Shown here: piece after piece, positions 1 through 7,736 of the stretch
Layout of the letters: each line of letters begins with the position of its first letter
How positions within the stretch are numbered: the stretch's first letter is position 1
Source: Nocardioides deserti
Lineage (GTDB): Bacteria > Actinomycetota > Actinomycetes > Propionibacteriales > Nocardioidaceae
DNA: 64,000 nt
Direction: 5' to 3'
Assembly: GCF_014266025.1 (NCBI RefSeq)
Contig: NZ_JACMYC010000005.1
Span: 186,001 to 250,000, forward strand
Translations under genes and position numbers: made by a program
Notes under the pieces: model-generated
Databases searched by the model: none
The model's input: the letters and a program-made list of their open reading frames with translations, nothing else
Told to the model about the DNA's origin: nothing

Positions 1-1309
1 AGGAGTCCAGCGGCTGCGCCGCCTCGAACTCGAAGTCGCGCAGGACGACGGAGAAGATCGCCTTCATCTGCATCATCGCGAACGCGTTGCCGACGCAGCG
101 GTGCCGACCGGCGCCGAACGGGATCCAGGTCCAGCGGTTCTGCAGGTCCTCCTGCCGCGGGTCGAGGTAGCGGCCCGGGTCGAAGGCGCCGGCGTCCGGG
201 AAGTCCTCCTCGATCCGGTTCGAGACCCGCGGCGAGGAGGCCACGACGGTGCCGGCGGGGATGGTGCGGCCGAGCAGGTCGAAGTCCTCCTGGACCAGCC
301 GCATCAGGATGACCAGCGGCGGGTGCAGCCGCAGGGTCTCCTTGAGCGCCGACTCCAGCACTGGGATGGACCGCAGCGCCTGGAACGACACTTCGGAGCC
401 GTCCGCGTAGAGGTCGTCGAGCTCCCCGACCACCTGCGCCATCACGTCGGGGTGGCGCAGCAGCTCGATCATCGCCCAGGACGCCGTGCCGCTGCTGGTG
501 TGGTGACCGGCGAACATCATCGAGATGAAGATGCCGGTCACGTAGTCGGCCGACATCTCCAGCGAGATCAGCACGTCGAGCAGGTCGCGCTCCTCGCGCG
601 GCACCGGCCCGCGCTCGATCCGGCGGTCGATGATCCCCTGCACGAGGGCGACGAGCCCCTCGCGGGCGGCGTCGCGGCGGCGGAAGGAGTCGATGTCGGC
701 GTACGCGTCGACGTACGCGATCGCGTCCGTGCCGTGCTCGAGCTCGTGGTAGAGCTGCGCGAACCGGACGTCGAGCTCCTCGCGGAACGGCTTGCCGATC
801 AGGCACGCGGACGTCGTGTAGATCGTCAGCTCGGCGAAGAAGTCGAGCAGGTCGATCTCGCCCTCGTCGCCCCAGTCCGCGACCATCCGGCGGATCTCGG
901 CCTCGATGGTCTGCGCGTGGCCGCGCATCATGTCGCCGCGCAGCGCCTGGTTCTTCAACATCTGCTGCCGCTCCTCGGGGCTGGCGTCGAAGACGACGCC
1001 CTGGCCGAAGATCGGAGTCATGAAGGGGTACGCCGCCGCCTGGTCGAGCGTCGAGTCGGGCGCGCGGAAGAACGCCTCGTTCGCCTCTGCGCCGGTGACC
1101 AGCACGACGTCCTTGTCGGCGAGCCGGAAGCGGCCGATGTCGCCGCACTCGTCGCGGACGCGGTGGAACAGGCCGATGGGGTCGACCCGCATCTCGGGCA
1201 GGTGGCCGGTGCCGCGGATGATCTCCGGCACCTCGGGGCTCTGGTCGTCGAGGACCGTCGAGACCTCCGGGATGTCGGCCAGCAGGTCGCGCGGCGTGGT
1301 GGTGCTCAT
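1..1309 (-). CDS. cyp51: CYP51-type cytochrome P450 (C-terminus cut by window edge)
   Basis: A haem-thiolate monooxygenase of the sterol 14-alpha-demethylase family, with 436 residues visible of roughly 450. The I-helix reads AGHHTSSGTASW from residue 267; the AGxHTSS form is the CYP51 signature rather than the usual AGxDTT. The haem loop is FGAGRHRCVG with the cysteine ligand near residue 405. Only the extreme C-terminus is missing. The ATG overlaps the stop of the SDR gene upstream as ATGA, so the two are translationally coupled. In M. tuberculosis, as I recall it, cyp51 sits in the same SDR-P450-TetR order, with a ferredoxin downstream that would lie outside this window. The natural substrate in this bacterium cannot be told from sequence. 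Confidence 0.9.
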   Translation of the reverse strand, partial: MSTTTPRDLLADIPEVSTVLDDQSPEVPEIIRGTGHLPEMRVDPIGLFHRVRDECGDIGRFRLADKDVVLVTGAEANEAFFRAPDSTLDQAAAYPFMTPIFGQGVVFDASPEERQQMLKNQALRGDMMRGHAQTIEAEIRRMVADWGDEGEIDLLDFFAELTIYTTSACLIGKPFREELDVRFAQLYHELEHGTDAIAYVDAYADIDSFRRRDAAREGLVALVQGIIDRRIERGPVPREERDLLDVLISLEMSADYVTGIFISMMFAGHHTSSGTASWAMIELLRHPDVMAQVVGELDDLYADGSEVSFQALRSIPVLESALKETLRLHPPLVILMRLVQEDFDLLGRTIPAGTVVASSPRVSNRIEEDFPDAGAFDPGRYLDPRQEDLQNRWTWIPFGAGRHRCVGNAFAMMQMKAIFSVVLRDFEFEAAQPLDS

Positions 1310-2091
1310 GACGGGTCCTCCACGGGTGCTTCGGGATTGACGTCCACCGGGCTGATGTGGACGCCGCGGGGCGCGCTGACGACGGTGGTGATGGCGTCGG
1401 CGATCGCGCGCGCCTTGAGGAAGTGGGGGTGGCGGGCGAGCCCGAAGCGGACCCACTGGTCGAGCACGAAGGCGGCCTCGTCGGCGTCCCAGTCCCCGCC
1501 CATCTCGCTCCAGGTCGGCCCGGGCCGCACGACCGACGCGCGGACGCCGGTGCCCTCGAGCTCCATCTGCAGCGACTCGACGAGCCCCTCGAGGCCGGAC
1601 TTGCCGGCGGTGTAGGCCGACATGAACGGCCGCGCCCGCAGCGCCACGTCGGAGGAGACGAAGAGGATGTCGCCACGGCGCCGCTCGACCATGCCCGGCA
1701 CGAAGGTGTGGAGCAGCCGGTAGGGCCCGACGAGGTTGACGTCGAGCTCGCGGCCGAACCGCTCGGTCCCCACCTCGAGCAGCCGGCCGGGCCCGACGAG
1801 CCCGGCGTTGCTGATCACGACCTCGACGTCGCCGAGGTCGGCCTGCACCTTGGCGGCGAAGTCGGCGACCGACTCGTCGGAGGAGACGTCCAGCGGGTGG
1901 GCGACCGCCTCCCCGCCGTCGGCGCGGATGGCGGCGGCGAGCTCCTCGCACCGGTCCGTACGCCGCGCGCCCAGCGCGACCGGGAAGCCCGACCCGGCCA
2001 GTGCCCGGGCGGTCTCGGCGCCGATGCCGGACGAGGCCCCGGCGACGACGGCCGGGCGGCGCTCGGGCTGGGCGTACTTGCTCGCGCTCAT
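1306..2091 (-). CDS. Short-chain dehydrogenase/reductase in the cyp51 operon
   Basis: A 261-residue classical SDR, an NAD(P)-dependent alcohol/ketone oxidoreductase. The Rossmann glycine motif GASSGIG lies at about residues 18-24, an NAG motif follows near residue 95, and the catalytic YTAGK motif is preceded by the active-site Ser-Ser pair. It overlaps cyp51 by 4 bp and lies 7 bp after the upstream P450 gene, so it is certainly in the same operon. Its position matches the SDR beside cyp51 in mycobacteria (Rv0765c, from memory). The substrate is unknown; a sterol or other isoprenoid alcohol is an inference from context only. Confidence 0.88.
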   Translation of the reverse strand: MSASKYAQPERRPAVVAGASSGIGAETARALAGSGFPVALGARRTDRCEELAAAIRADGGEAVAHPLDVSSDESVADFAAKVQADLGDVEVVISNAGLVGPGRLLEVGTERFGRELDVNLVGPYRLLHTFVPGMVERRRGDILFVSSDVALRARPFMSAYTAGKSGLEGLVESLQMELEGTGVRASVVRPGPTWSEMGGDWDADEAAFVLDQWVRFGLARHPHFLKARAIADAITTVVSAPRGVHISPVDVNPEAPVEDPS

Positions 2092-2098
2092 CGCGTCC

Positions 2099-3364
2099 TC
2101 ACCTCAGCCGGATGCGGGTCGGGAGCGAGGCGAAGCCGCGCACGCTCGTGGAGTGGACGCGCACCGCGGCGTCGTGGTCGACCTCGAGACCGCCGGCGAC
2201 GCGCACCAGGTGATCGAGCACGACGCGGGCCTCGAGCCGCGCGAGGTTGGCGCCCAGGCAGAAGTGCCGGCCGCCGCCGAAGCTGAGGATCTGGGAGAGC
2301 TCGGCCTTGTCGCGGTGCAGGTCGAAGACGGTCGGCTCGGAGAAGACCCGCTCGTCGCGGTTGGCCGAGCCGAGCAGGAGCAGCAGCTTGGACCCGGCCG
2401 GCGCGACGGTGCCGTGGAGCTCGAGGTCGCGCTTGAGGTGGCGGGCCACCATCTGGCTCGACGTGTCGTGGCGCAGCGTCTCCTCGATCCACGGCGCCAC
2501 GAGCCCGTCCGGTCCCGGCCCGGCGGCGAGCACGTCGTCGAGCTGGGCGGGGCTCGCGGTCAGGTGGAAGAGCGCGTTGCCGAGCAGCTTGGTGGTCGTC
2601 TCGTTGCCGGCGACCACCATGAGGAAGAGGAACGCGATGATCTCGTCGTCGCCGAGCCGGTCGCCGTCGGCGCTGCCGTCGTCGATCCGGGCCTCGAGCA
2701 GCGCGCTGGTGAGGTCCTCGCTCGGTGCGCGCCGGCGCTCGGCGAGCATCTCGGCGTAGTAGCCGACCAGCGTCAGCGCCGCCTCCATGCCGGCCGGCGG
2801 GACGTCGTGGACGCCCTCCTCGCGGTGGACCACCAGGTCGGCCAGGCGGCGTACCTCGTCGCGGTCGGCCTCCGGCACGCCCATCATCTCGGAGATGACG
2901 TCCATGGGGAGCTTGCCGGCGAAGGCGGCGATCCAGTCCAGCTCGACCTCGTCGCCGCTGCCGGCACCGTCGAGCGCGAGCCCGAGGTAGTGCTCGGTCA
3001 GCGCCTGCACCCGCGGCTCGAGCTCGCGGACCCGGCGCGGGGTGAACGCGCGGGAGACCAGCGAGCGCAGCCGGGCCTGGTGCGGCGCGTCCATCGCGAG
3101 GAACGACATGACCTTGTGGGCGTGCGGGCCCCACGCGCTCTTGTCGAGCGAGACGCCCATCGCGTTGGAGAACGTCTCGTCGTCGCGCACCGCGGCCGCG
3201 ACGTCGGCGTGCCGGCTGAGCGCCCAGAAGTCGTGCTCGACGTTGTGGTGCAGCGGGGACTCGGCGCGGAGCCGGGCGTACGTCGGGTAGGGGTCCTCGT
3301 GGAAGGCGTAGTCGTAGGGGTCGAGGACCGGCGGCGCGGCCGCGCGGTCTGCCGTCGTGGTCAT
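2099..3364 (-). CDS. Cytochrome P450, CYP123-like position
   Basis: A soluble bacterial class I P450 of 421 residues, a normal full length. The I-helix reads AGNETTTKL at about 252-260 and the haem loop is FGGGRHFCLG with Cys369. The start chosen is the ATG at 3364, which overlaps the TGA of the TetR gene as ATGA; the open frame runs further upstream but only inside the TetR gene in another frame. It is the second gene of the TetR-P450-SDR-cyp51 operon. Its position corresponds to cyp123 in M. tuberculosis, but I cannot assign the family by percentage identity here. The substrate is unknown. Confidence 0.88.
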   Translation of the reverse strand: MTTTADRAAAPPVLDPYDYAFHEDPYPTYARLRAESPLHHNVEHDFWALSRHADVAAAVRDDETFSNAMGVSLDKSAWGPHAHKVMSFLAMDAPHQARLRSLVSRAFTPRRVRELEPRVQALTEHYLGLALDGAGSGDEVELDWIAAFAGKLPMDVISEMMGVPEADRDEVRRLADLVVHREEGVHDVPPAGMEAALTLVGYYAEMLAERRRAPSEDLTSALLEARIDDGSADGDRLGDDEIIAFLFLMVVAGNETTTKLLGNALFHLTASPAQLDDVLAAGPGPDGLVAPWIEETLRHDTSSQMVARHLKRDLELHGTVAPAGSKLLLLLGSANRDERVFSEPTVFDLHRDKAELSQILSFGGGRHFCLGANLARLEARVVLDHLVRVAGGLEVDHDAAVRVHSTSVRGFASLPTRIRLR

Positions 3365-3939
3365 GCGTGGCCCTCCAGGATCGCGGCGACCACGGCGTCG
3401 AGCCGCTCGCCCATGTCGGTGTAGGTCATGACGCCCATGCCGGCCTGCAGCAGAGCCCCGGAGAACGCCAGCACCAGCGCCTCCAGCACGGCCGGGTCGG
3501 CCCGCTCCCCCAGCGCCTTCGCGAACCGGTCCAGGAACTCCCCGCCGATCCGCAGCCGCAGCCGCGCCACGTCGGCATCGGAGCTGAGCAGCGCCGGGGT
3601 CACCGCCGCCGCCAGCGCCGGGCTGGCCGCCAGCCGCTCGGCCATCCGGCGGGTGACGTCCTGGACGCGAGCGACTGCGTCCGCGCCCCGCGGGTCGTGG
3701 TCGGCGTCCTCGGCGAGGTAGCGCCAGAACAGCTCGGCGAAGAGATGGTTCTTGGAGGCGAAGTAGGTGTACGCCGTCGCCGGCGACACCCCCGCCCGGC
3801 TCGCCACCGACCGGATCGTCAGCGCCTCGTGCCCGACCTCGTCCAGCTCCTCGGCCCCGGCCGTGAACAGCCGCTCGACCGTCCCCGCCCGCCGCGACCC
3901 CAGCTCCTGGCGCGGCGCGTTGGACACATAACTGGACAC
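3361..3939 (-). CDS. TetR-family regulator of the cyp51 operon
   Basis: A 192-residue TetR-type repressor. The N-terminal helix-turn-helix spans about residues 40-70 (TIRSVASRAGVSPATAYTYF), followed by an all-helical ligand domain. It is the first gene of the P450/SDR/cyp51 operon and overlaps the next gene by 4 bp. The GTG start at 3939 lies inside a perfect 14-bp palindrome at 3933-3946, which makes autoregulation likely, and a second inverted repeat follows at 3951-3962. The ligand is unknown; a sterol or P450 substrate is inference from the operon. Confidence 0.85.
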   Translation of the reverse strand: MSSYVSNAPRQELGSRRAGTVERLFTAGAEELDEVGHEALTIRSVASRAGVSPATAYTYFASKNHLFAELFWRYLAEDADHDPRGADAVARVQDVTRRMAERLAASPALAAAVTPALLSSDADVARLRLRIGGEFLDRFAKALGERADPAVLEALVLAFSGALLQAGMGVMTYTDMGERLDAVVAAILEGHA

Positions 3940-3946
3940 GTGTCCA
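3933..3946. promoter_or_regulatory. Perfect palindrome at the TetR start codon (likely operator)
   Basis: TGGACACGTGTCCA is a perfect 14-bp palindrome overlapping the GTG start of the TetR gene. A further half-copy, TGGACAC, lies 12 bp away at 3921-3927 inside the coding region. Size and placement fit an autoregulatory TetR-dimer operator; binding is an inference. Confidence 0.55.
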
Positions 3947-3949
3947 ATC

Positions 3950-3984
3950 TAGAACGTGTTCTCGGCCGCGTGCAACCGGTTCTG
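3950..3984. promoter_or_regulatory. Two AACnnGTT inverted repeats (KstR-like motif) upstream of the TetR operon
   Basis: AGAACGTGTTCT (3951-3962) and AACCGGTT (3974-3981) lie back to back in the 90-bp gap upstream of the TetR gene. Both contain AAC-NN-GTT, the core of the published KstR consensus TnnAACnnGTTnnA from mycobacterial cholesterol genes. Each has the leading T and departs only at the final A. Assignment to a KstR-type repressor is inference, because no kstR gene is in the window. Confidence 0.4.
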
Positions 3985-4030
3985 GACAACTCCCGTCGCC
4001 GGTCGCCACCGGGTGGGCCGAGGGGGCGGG

Positions 4031-5635
4031 TCAGGCGGGGACGGGTGCGCCGGCGGGGGCGTAGGAGCGCCCGCGCTCCTCGCGCACCCAGAGCTCGCCG
4101 TTGCCGGGGGTCGGGCCCTGGGCGATGAGCTCGCGCTTGACGACCTTGTTCGTGGCGGTTGCCGGGAGGTCGGGGGCGATGCGGACGTAGCGCGGCCAGG
4201 CCTTCGAGGACAGGTCGGGCTGGTCGGCGAGGAACGCCTCGAGCTCGGCCGGCGCGAGGGTGGCGTCGTCCTGAAGCACCATCGCGGCCATCACCTGGTC
4301 GCCGACGTTGCCGTCGGGGACGGCGTACACAGCGACCCGGTTGAGCTGCGGGAGGCGGAGGAGGATCCGCTCGATGGGGGCGGCGGCGAGGTTCTCGCCG
4401 TCGACGCGCATCCAGTCGGCGGTGCGGCCGGCGAGGTAGATCCAGCCCTCGGCGTCGCGGTAGGCGAGGTCGCCGGACCAGTACATGCCGTGGCGCATCC
4501 GCTCCTCGTTGGCGCCCTGGTCGTTGTAGTAGCCCTGGAAGTAGCCGGCGCCCTGGGTGTTGACGAGCTCGCCGACGGCGCGGTCGGCGTTGACCAGCGC
4601 GCCGTGCTCGTCGAACTGCGCGACCTCGCACTCGGTGACGGTCTCGGGGTCGTAGATGCCGACGTCGGGCATGCCCTTGCCGATCGAGCCCGGCGGCGTG
4701 CCGGGCTCGCGCAGGATGATGACCGCGAGCTCGGTCGAGCCGAAGCCGTCCATCACGTCGCAGCCGAACCGCGTCGAGAACTCCTCGATGTCGCGGTCGC
4801 TGGCCTCGTTGCCGAACGCGACCCGCAACGTGTTGTCGGCGTCGTCGGGCCGCTCGGGCGTGGCCAGCACGTAGGCGAGCGGCTTGCCGACGTAGTTCAT
4901 GTACGTCACGCCGTGGCGCCGCACGTCGTCGAGGAACCGCGAGGCGGAGAACTTCGCCGGCACCATCGTCGCGCCCGCGCCGAGCGCCGGCGCCCACCCC
5001 GCGACGACGGCGTTGGAGTGGAAGAGCGGCATCGAGAGGTAGCAGACGTCGTCCGAGGTCAGCGAGAACCGGTCGACGAGGTTCATGCCGGAGAAGAGCA
5101 CCATCAGGTGCGCCACCTGCACGGCCTTCGGGTCGCCGCTCGTGCCGGAGGTGAAGATCATCATGAAGGTGTCCATCGCCTCGACCTCGCGGAGCGGCAC
5201 CAGCGGCCCGGCGCCCGCGACCAGCGCGGCGTGCTCGTCCGAGCCGATCTCCACGACGCGCACGCCGCCGAGGTCCCGCTCGGGGTCGAGCCCGTCGAGC
5301 AGCGGGCGGTGCTCGGCGTCGGTGAGCAGGACCTGGGCGTCGCACCGGCGTACGTCGGAGGCGAGCCCGGCCCCGCGCCGGGTGGTGTTGATGCCGCACA
5401 GCACGTAGCCGCCCAGCGCCGCGGCGGCCATCGACCGGAGCATGTCGGGGGTGTTGCCCAGCAGCACCGCCACGTGCACCGGCCGCTCGCGGTCGGCGAG
5501 ACCGAGCATCGCGGACGCCTCCGTCGACGCCTCGGCGACGTGCTCGCGCCAGGTCCAGGTCCGGTCGCCGTAGCGGATCGCGACGCCGTCGTCCTCGGCC
5601 CGCTCCCGCACCAGCTGCTGCACGTTCTCCGCCAT
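4031..5635 (-). CDS. Acyl-CoA synthetase (FadD, AMP-binding)
   Basis: A 534-residue adenylate-forming enzyme that would activate a carboxylic acid to its CoA thioester through an acyl-AMP. The phosphate-binding motif TSGTSGDPK lies at about 162-170, GFGST near the middle, and the C-terminal hinge and lysine region ends TNKVVKREL. The ATG at 5635 follows a good GGGAGG ribosome site by 8 bp. It resembles the FadD1/FadD17 group, one of which (fadD17) belongs to the mycobacterial cholesterol regulon, but I cannot separate subfamilies by eye. It lies upstream of and parallel to the cyp51 operon, separated from it by KstR-like repeats. Confidence 0.88.
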   Translation of the reverse strand: MAENVQQLVRERAEDDGVAIRYGDRTWTWREHVAEASTEASAMLGLADRERPVHVAVLLGNTPDMLRSMAAAALGGYVLCGINTTRRGAGLASDVRRCDAQVLLTDAEHRPLLDGLDPERDLGGVRVVEIGSDEHAALVAGAGPLVPLREVEAMDTFMMIFTSGTSGDPKAVQVAHLMVLFSGMNLVDRFSLTSDDVCYLSMPLFHSNAVVAGWAPALGAGATMVPAKFSASRFLDDVRRHGVTYMNYVGKPLAYVLATPERPDDADNTLRVAFGNEASDRDIEEFSTRFGCDVMDGFGSTELAVIILREPGTPPGSIGKGMPDVGIYDPETVTECEVAQFDEHGALVNADRAVGELVNTQGAGYFQGYYNDQGANEERMRHGMYWSGDLAYRDAEGWIYLAGRTADWMRVDGENLAAAPIERILLRLPQLNRVAVYAVPDGNVGDQVMAAMVLQDDATLAPAELEAFLADQPDLSSKAWPRYVRIAPDLPATATNKVVKRELIAQGPTPGNGELWVREERGRSYAPAGAPVPA

Positions 5636-5685
5636 GCCTCTGCCTCCCTCGTGCCGGGCGTGTGACCCGGCTCACTCGACACGCG

Positions 5686-5781
5686 TCAACATGGCGGTCC
5701 GTCGCCGCGGCGTCAACCGGTTCGCGCAGATCCGTCCGAGTCTTCACCCGGCTGCCGTGACCTCGGGTCAACACTGTTGAC
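5686..5781. promoter_or_regulatory. Inverted repeats in the divergent fadD / 5812 promoter region
   Basis: The 176-bp gap between two divergent genes holds the perfect 15-bp palindrome GTCAACACTGTTGAC (5767-5781), an AACCGGTT (5715-5722), and a further GTCAAC half-site at about 5688. The recurrence of GTCAAC suggests a dimeric repressor controlling both directions. The regulator is unidentified. Confidence 0.45.
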
Positions 5782-5811
5782 ACCCCTGCCGGGGTGCCCG
5801 ACGATGCCCGC

Positions 5812-7080
5812 ATGACCAGCCGGTACGCCGATCTCTCGCGCGCCCAGCTCGCCACCCTCGTCCCCGAGCTGCTGCTCATCGGCCAGCTGATCGACCGGTC
5901 GGGCATGGCGTGGTGCATCGCGGCGTTCGGCCGCGAGGAGATGGCGCAGATCGCGATCGAGGAGTGGGCGGCGGCCTCGCCGATCTACACCCGGCGGATG
6001 CAGCAGGCGCTCGGCTACGCCGGTCCGCCCGACGAGGGCGACGTCGTCACGATCTTCAAGGGGCTGCAGCTCGACATCGGCGCTCCCCCGCAGTTCATGG
6101 ACTTCCGCTACACCGTGCACGACCGCTGGACCGGGGAGTTCCACCTCGACCACTGCGGCGCCCTGATGGACGTCGAGCCGATGGGCCCCGACTTCGTCCG
6201 GTCGATGTGCCACACCATCGAGGACCCGACCTTCGACGCCACCGCCGTCGCGACCAACCCGCGGGCGCAGGTCCGGCCGATCCACCGGCCGCCGCGGCTG
6301 CCGGCCGACCGCACGCCGCACTGCGCGTGGACGGTGCGGATCGACCCGGCGCACCCGCCGGTCAGCGGCATCGCGGCCCTCGCGGTCAACGAGCGCTCTC
6401 GCGCCGCGACGCTCGAGCTCGACCCGATCGACCCGCTCGACGAGGGCGCCGCCGACTACGCCGGCCCGCTGGTCGACGACCTCGACCTCGCCGCGTTCAG
6501 CCACTCCGCACTGGTGCGGATCGCCGACGAGGTGTGCCTGCAGATGCACCTGCTCAACCTGGCGTTCCTGCTCGCGCTGCGCGCCCGCACCGGCGACGAC
6601 GAGGCCGGCAGCACGCAGGCGCGCACCATCGCCACCAAGCAGCTCGTCGGCATCGCCGGGGTCGCCGCCGACCGGATCCGCCGCGCGCTCGACCTGCCCG
6701 CGGACGCCGCCGGGGCGATCGAGGTCCTGCGGCTGCACCCCCTCCTCAACCCTGCGGCGTACGTCGCCGCGTCGGTCGACCGCGAGGCCTGCTCGATCGA
6801 CGTCCGCCCGTCGGCGGCGCACGAGGACGGCGCCTGGATCACCCTCGTGGGGCCCGGGACGACCGCGCCGCTGCAGGCGGCGGTCCGCGGGGTGAGCGCG
6901 TACCTCGACGTGGACGTCACCGGCTCCGCCGACACCTGGACCGCGACGGTCCGCACCCTCGACGAGCCGGCGAAGGAGCCGGACGAGGTCGCGGTGACCC
7001 GGATCAGCACGGGCGCGTCGTTCGCGTTCGAGCCGCGCCGCTCGCTGCCGATCTTCCCCGTGCAGGCGGCGCCGGCGTGA
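5812..7080 (+). CDS. Conserved protein of unknown function, first gene of a thioesterase operon
   Basis: A 422-residue soluble protein without a family I can name. The N-terminal half has a cysteine/histidine-bearing stretch, FHLDHCGALMDVEPMG, near residues 108-123, then two proline-rich strands and a mostly alpha/beta C-terminal half. There is no signal peptide and no membrane segment. An in-frame GTG at 5794 is an alternative start; neither has a strong ribosome site. The stop overlaps the GTG of a hotdog thioesterase gene (GTGA), so the two are coupled. Divergence from fadD over a shared palindromic region suggests a role in acyl-CoA or lipid metabolism. The function is not known to me. 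Confidence 0.75.
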   Translation: MTSRYADLSRAQLATLVPELLLIGQLIDRSGMAWCIAAFGREEMAQIAIEEWAAASPIYTRRMQQALGYAGPPDEGDVVTIFKGLQLDIGAPPQFMDFRYTVHDRWTGEFHLDHCGALMDVEPMGPDFVRSMCHTIEDPTFDATAVATNPRAQVRPIHRPPRLPADRTPHCAWTVRIDPAHPPVSGIAALAVNERSRAATLELDPIDPLDEGAADYAGPLVDDLDLAAFSHSALVRIADEVCLQMHLLNLAFLLALRARTGDDEAGSTQARTIATKQLVGIAGVAADRIRRALDLPADAAGAIEVLRLHPLLNPAAYVAASVDREACSIDVRPSAAHEDGAWITLVGPGTTAPLQAAVRGVSAYLDVDVTGSADTWTATVRTLDEPAKEPDEVAVTRISTGASFAFEPRRSLPIFPVQAAPA

Positions 7081-7733
7081 GCCCGGCCGCGGGCGCGCCG
7101 TCGACCGGCTACGCCTCGATCTTCGTCCAGGAGGACGTCAGCACCGCCGAGGTCGACCGGCTCGAGGCGGTGCACGCTCCCCTGGCCGACGGCGTCCGCG
7201 CGCTGGTCGAGGCGACGATCCAGACGTGCGTCGACGAGGACGAGGTCCGCGCGGTCCGCGCCGAGGTCGACGCGCTCGTCGCGCGGCTGCGCGCCCGCCG
7301 CACCGACGGCCCCGCAGGGGTCCACTACAACGCCGAGGGCCGCACGTGGAGCTGGGGCAACGCGGTGGTCGGCGAGCGCAACGCGATCGCGCCGCCGCTG
7401 CGGGTCGTGCGCGACCCCGACGACTCGGTGCACGCCGACGTGGTGCTGGGCGTGCAGTACGAGGGCCCGCCCGGCATGGTCCACGGCGGTGTCGGCGCGC
7501 TGCTGCTCGACCACGTGATGGGGGTGGCCGCGAGCGCACGCAAGCGGGTGACCTTCACCGGCACGCTGACCATGCGCTACGTCCGCGCCACCCCGCTGGG
7601 GCCGGTGCGCGTCGAGGCGCGGATCGACCGCGAGGAAGGTCGCAAGGTCTTCGTCGTGGCCACGCTCGCCGACCCCGACGGCGTGACCGTCGAGGCGGAG
7701 GGCGTCTTCATCGTGCCGAGCTGGGCGGTCTGA
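7077..7733 (+). CDS. Hotdog-fold (PaaI-like) acyl-CoA thioesterase
   Basis: A 218-residue protein whose C-terminal 140 residues form a PaaI/HGG-type hotdog domain. The motif YEGPPGMVHGGVGALLLDHVMG carries the HGG substrate loop and the helix with the catalytic Asp region. The N-terminal 70 residues are an added helical segment. The predicted reaction is hydrolysis of an acyl- or aryl-CoA thioester. The GTG at 7077 overlaps the previous stop by 4 bp. The gene ends 3 bp before a convergent hydrolase gene, so there is no room for a terminator there. Confidence 0.8.
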   Translation: MSPAAGAPSTGYASIFVQEDVSTAEVDRLEAVHAPLADGVRALVEATIQTCVDEDEVRAVRAEVDALVARLRARRTDGPAGVHYNAEGRTWSWGNAVVGERNAIAPPLRVVRDPDDSVHADVVLGVQYEGPPGMVHGGVGALLLDHVMGVAASARKRVTFTGTLTMRYVRATPLGPVRVEARIDREEGRKVFVVATLADPDGVTVEAEGVFIVPSWAV

Positions 7734-7736
7734 GGC

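Noticed and set aside
1736..3424. A 562-codon plus-strand frame over the SDR and second P450
   Set aside because: The opposite strand encodes complete SDR and P450 motifs, including the haem cysteine loop.
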